Assembly (NCBI GenBank): GCA_947177715.1
Contig: CAMWVM010000130.1
Location: 1-5,224 of the forward strand
Source of the DNA: an uncultured Ruminococcus sp.
GTDB taxonomy: Bacteria; Bacillota; Clostridia; Oscillospirales; Ruminococcaceae
Length of the DNA stretch: 5,224 nucleotides
Reading direction: 5' to 3'
Shown here: in pieces, positions 4,213-5,224 of the stretch
Numbering within the stretch: position 1 is the stretch's first letter
Layout: every line of letters begins with the position of its first letter
The notes under the pieces: generated by a model
Database searches by the model: none
Seen by the model: the letters and a program-made list of their open reading frames with translations, nothing else
What the model was told of the DNA's origin: nothing
Position numbers and translations under genes: made by a program

Positions 4213-5224
4213 TTAACAAGAAATCCCCAAAAGTTTATTTAGATAATCATATCCATCATTTGATGAGGCAGTTACTTTTATATTTAGCTCTTCTTCCACA
4301 TCAGAAACTGTTAAATCATCAAGAAAAACAGGTTCATCCGATTTTAGCATAACTTTTGGTATTATCAATTCTTCTCCAAGATTTTTCCCTTTTAATTGTT
4401 CAATTAAATCTCCTGCGGTAATCAATCCTGCAACTGTTATTGTTTCGCCAAAAAATTTATTAATAATTTTCTCGGTTTTTATCTTAACGGTTGGAAATCT
4501 CCTCATTATTTTCTCAGTCAGCATAACATGAAAATCGTATGCAGCTACACCTGTAACCAGCGTTACAGTACGATGTTTAACAAATTCCTCACAAGATTCA
4601 AGCGCTGATTCAAGCTCATCTTCCAAGGATCTAAGAAGACCAACGCCGTTTTCATACTGCGGGTAATCCTCGTAAAAATCAGTTGGAGGCAAATCACGCT
4701 GTGCAATAATATAAAATTCATCAGCCGGAAAAACCATTCTTGTACCATAATGTTTCAGGCATTCTTTCTGTTTGGCTTCTATTATATCTATTACTTCACT
4801 TGCATTAACCTTATTAAAACATTCTAACGGAAAAAGCCCGTCACGATATTTAGTTAAACCAACCGGCACTACTGCGACAGACTGTATACTGGGCATTAAA
4901 TCAGAAAGGTCATTCAATGTTCTTTTCAATTCATTTCCGTCGTTTACATTTGGGCAACACACAATCTGGCAATTAATCATAAGACCGCTGTCTGCAATCA
5001 TTTTCAGATATTTTAATTTATCGCCTGCAAAACGATTATTCATCATTTTGCATCTAAGTTCAGGATTAGTAGTATGAACAGAAACGTTAATATTCAACCT
5101 CATCTTGATGATCCGCTGTATATCACGATCATTAAGATTAGTAAGGGTAACATAATTGCCCTGCAAAAAAGATAACCTGGCGTCATCGTCTTTAAAAATG
5201 CGTGATACATTGTATTTTAAAGAC
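4213..5224 (-). CDS. DUF512 domain protein, radical-SAM-like Fe-S protein, N-terminus beyond the window
   Basis: The visible 336 residues run from the window edge to a TAA. The frame is open through 5224, so a TTG at 5166-5164 is not the start; the codons before it encode FKDDDARLSFLQGNYVTLTN, a stretch conserved in this family. Family members are usually about 430-460 residues, with an N-terminal PDZ-like domain and a cysteine-rich CxxxCxFC cluster that would lie just outside this window. Seen here: the barrel segment VSVHTTNPELR (visible residues 47-57), CCPNVNDG (89-96), VVPVGLTKYR (118-127); then the DUF512 region with YPQYENGVGLLR (187-198), FFGETITVAGLITAGD (257-272) and EPVFLDD (297-303). 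The biochemical role is not established. It is the first gene visible of the operon and sits 24 nt before der, an arrangement I recall as common in clostridia. Family call is firm; enzyme activity is inferred from the family only. Confidence 0.9.
   Translation of the reverse strand, partial: SLKYNVSRIFKDDDARLSFLQGNYVTLTNLNDRDIQRIIKMRLNINVSVHTTNPELRCKMMNNRFAGDKLKYLKMIADSGLMINCQIVCCPNVNDGNELKRTLNDLSDLMPSIQSVAVVPVGLTKYRDGLFPLECFNKVNASEVIDIIEAKQKECLKHYGTRMVFPADEFYIIAQRDLPPTDFYEDYPQYENGVGLLRSLEDELESALESCEEFVKHRTVTLVTGVAAYDFHVMLTEKIMRRFPTVKIKTEKIINKFFGETITVAGLITAGDLIEQLKGKNLGEELIIPKVMLKSDEPVFLDDLTVSDVEEELNIKVTASSNDGYDYLNKLLGISC

Noticed and set aside
4563..4748. Minus-strand 61-codon ORF in another frame inside the DUF512 gene, and a similar 63-codon one inside plsY
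   Set aside because: Fully contained in conserved coding sequence, no ribosome binding site, and composition expected of frame shadows.
5164..5166. TTG as the start codon of the DUF512 gene
   Set aside because: The frame stays open to the window edge and the upstream codons encode family-conserved residues (FKDDDARLSF), so the gene is truncated by the window, not started here.

Overview
The window looks like ordinary chromosomal DNA of an AT-rich, low-GC Gram-positive bacterium, most likely a clostridium of the Ruminococcaceae/Oscillospiraceae type. This is an inference from the order DUF512 gene - der - plsY - gpsA, the strong AGGAG-type ribosome binding sites, and the protein sequences. 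Every gene I can support is on the minus strand. I saw no mobile element, CRISPR array, tRNA or rRNA.

Reading in the direction of transcription (right to left), the first unit is a compact five-gene operon. It begins with a DUF512 radical-SAM-like protein whose N-terminus lies beyond position 5224. Then come the ribosome-assembly GTPase Der, the acyltransferase PlsY, the glycerol-3-phosphate dehydrogenase GpsA, and a YjbQ/UPF0047 protein. The first three gaps are 24, 12 and 26 nt, and gpsA and yjbQ overlap by an ATGA, so the genes are probably co-transcribed. GpsA makes sn-glycerol-3-phosphate and PlsY acylates it, so these two form the entry to phospholipid synthesis. Der links the operon to 50S ribosome assembly. 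The roles of DUF512 and YjbQ here are not known from the sequence.

Positions 255-737 are a 483-nt stretch without a gene, but it is full of signals. After yjbQ there is a TATAAT promoter-like site, about 165 nt with internal pairing, and a strong rho-independent terminator at 506-538. This could be a small RNA gene or simply the operon's 3' UTR. Next is a well-formed promoter (TTTACT, 17 nt, TATAAT) driving a transcript of about 179 nt that precedes pyrH (UMP kinase), which runs off the left edge. That leader can fold into a closed three-way-junction RNA (321-420) and a GC hairpin (296-308).

The most interesting object is this pyrH leader. Its three helices are long, two of them favour the minus strand or are internally consistent with it, and one loop can pair with the pyrH Shine-Dalgarno region. 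I do not recognise it as a known riboswitch class. Whether it is new needs a covariance search.
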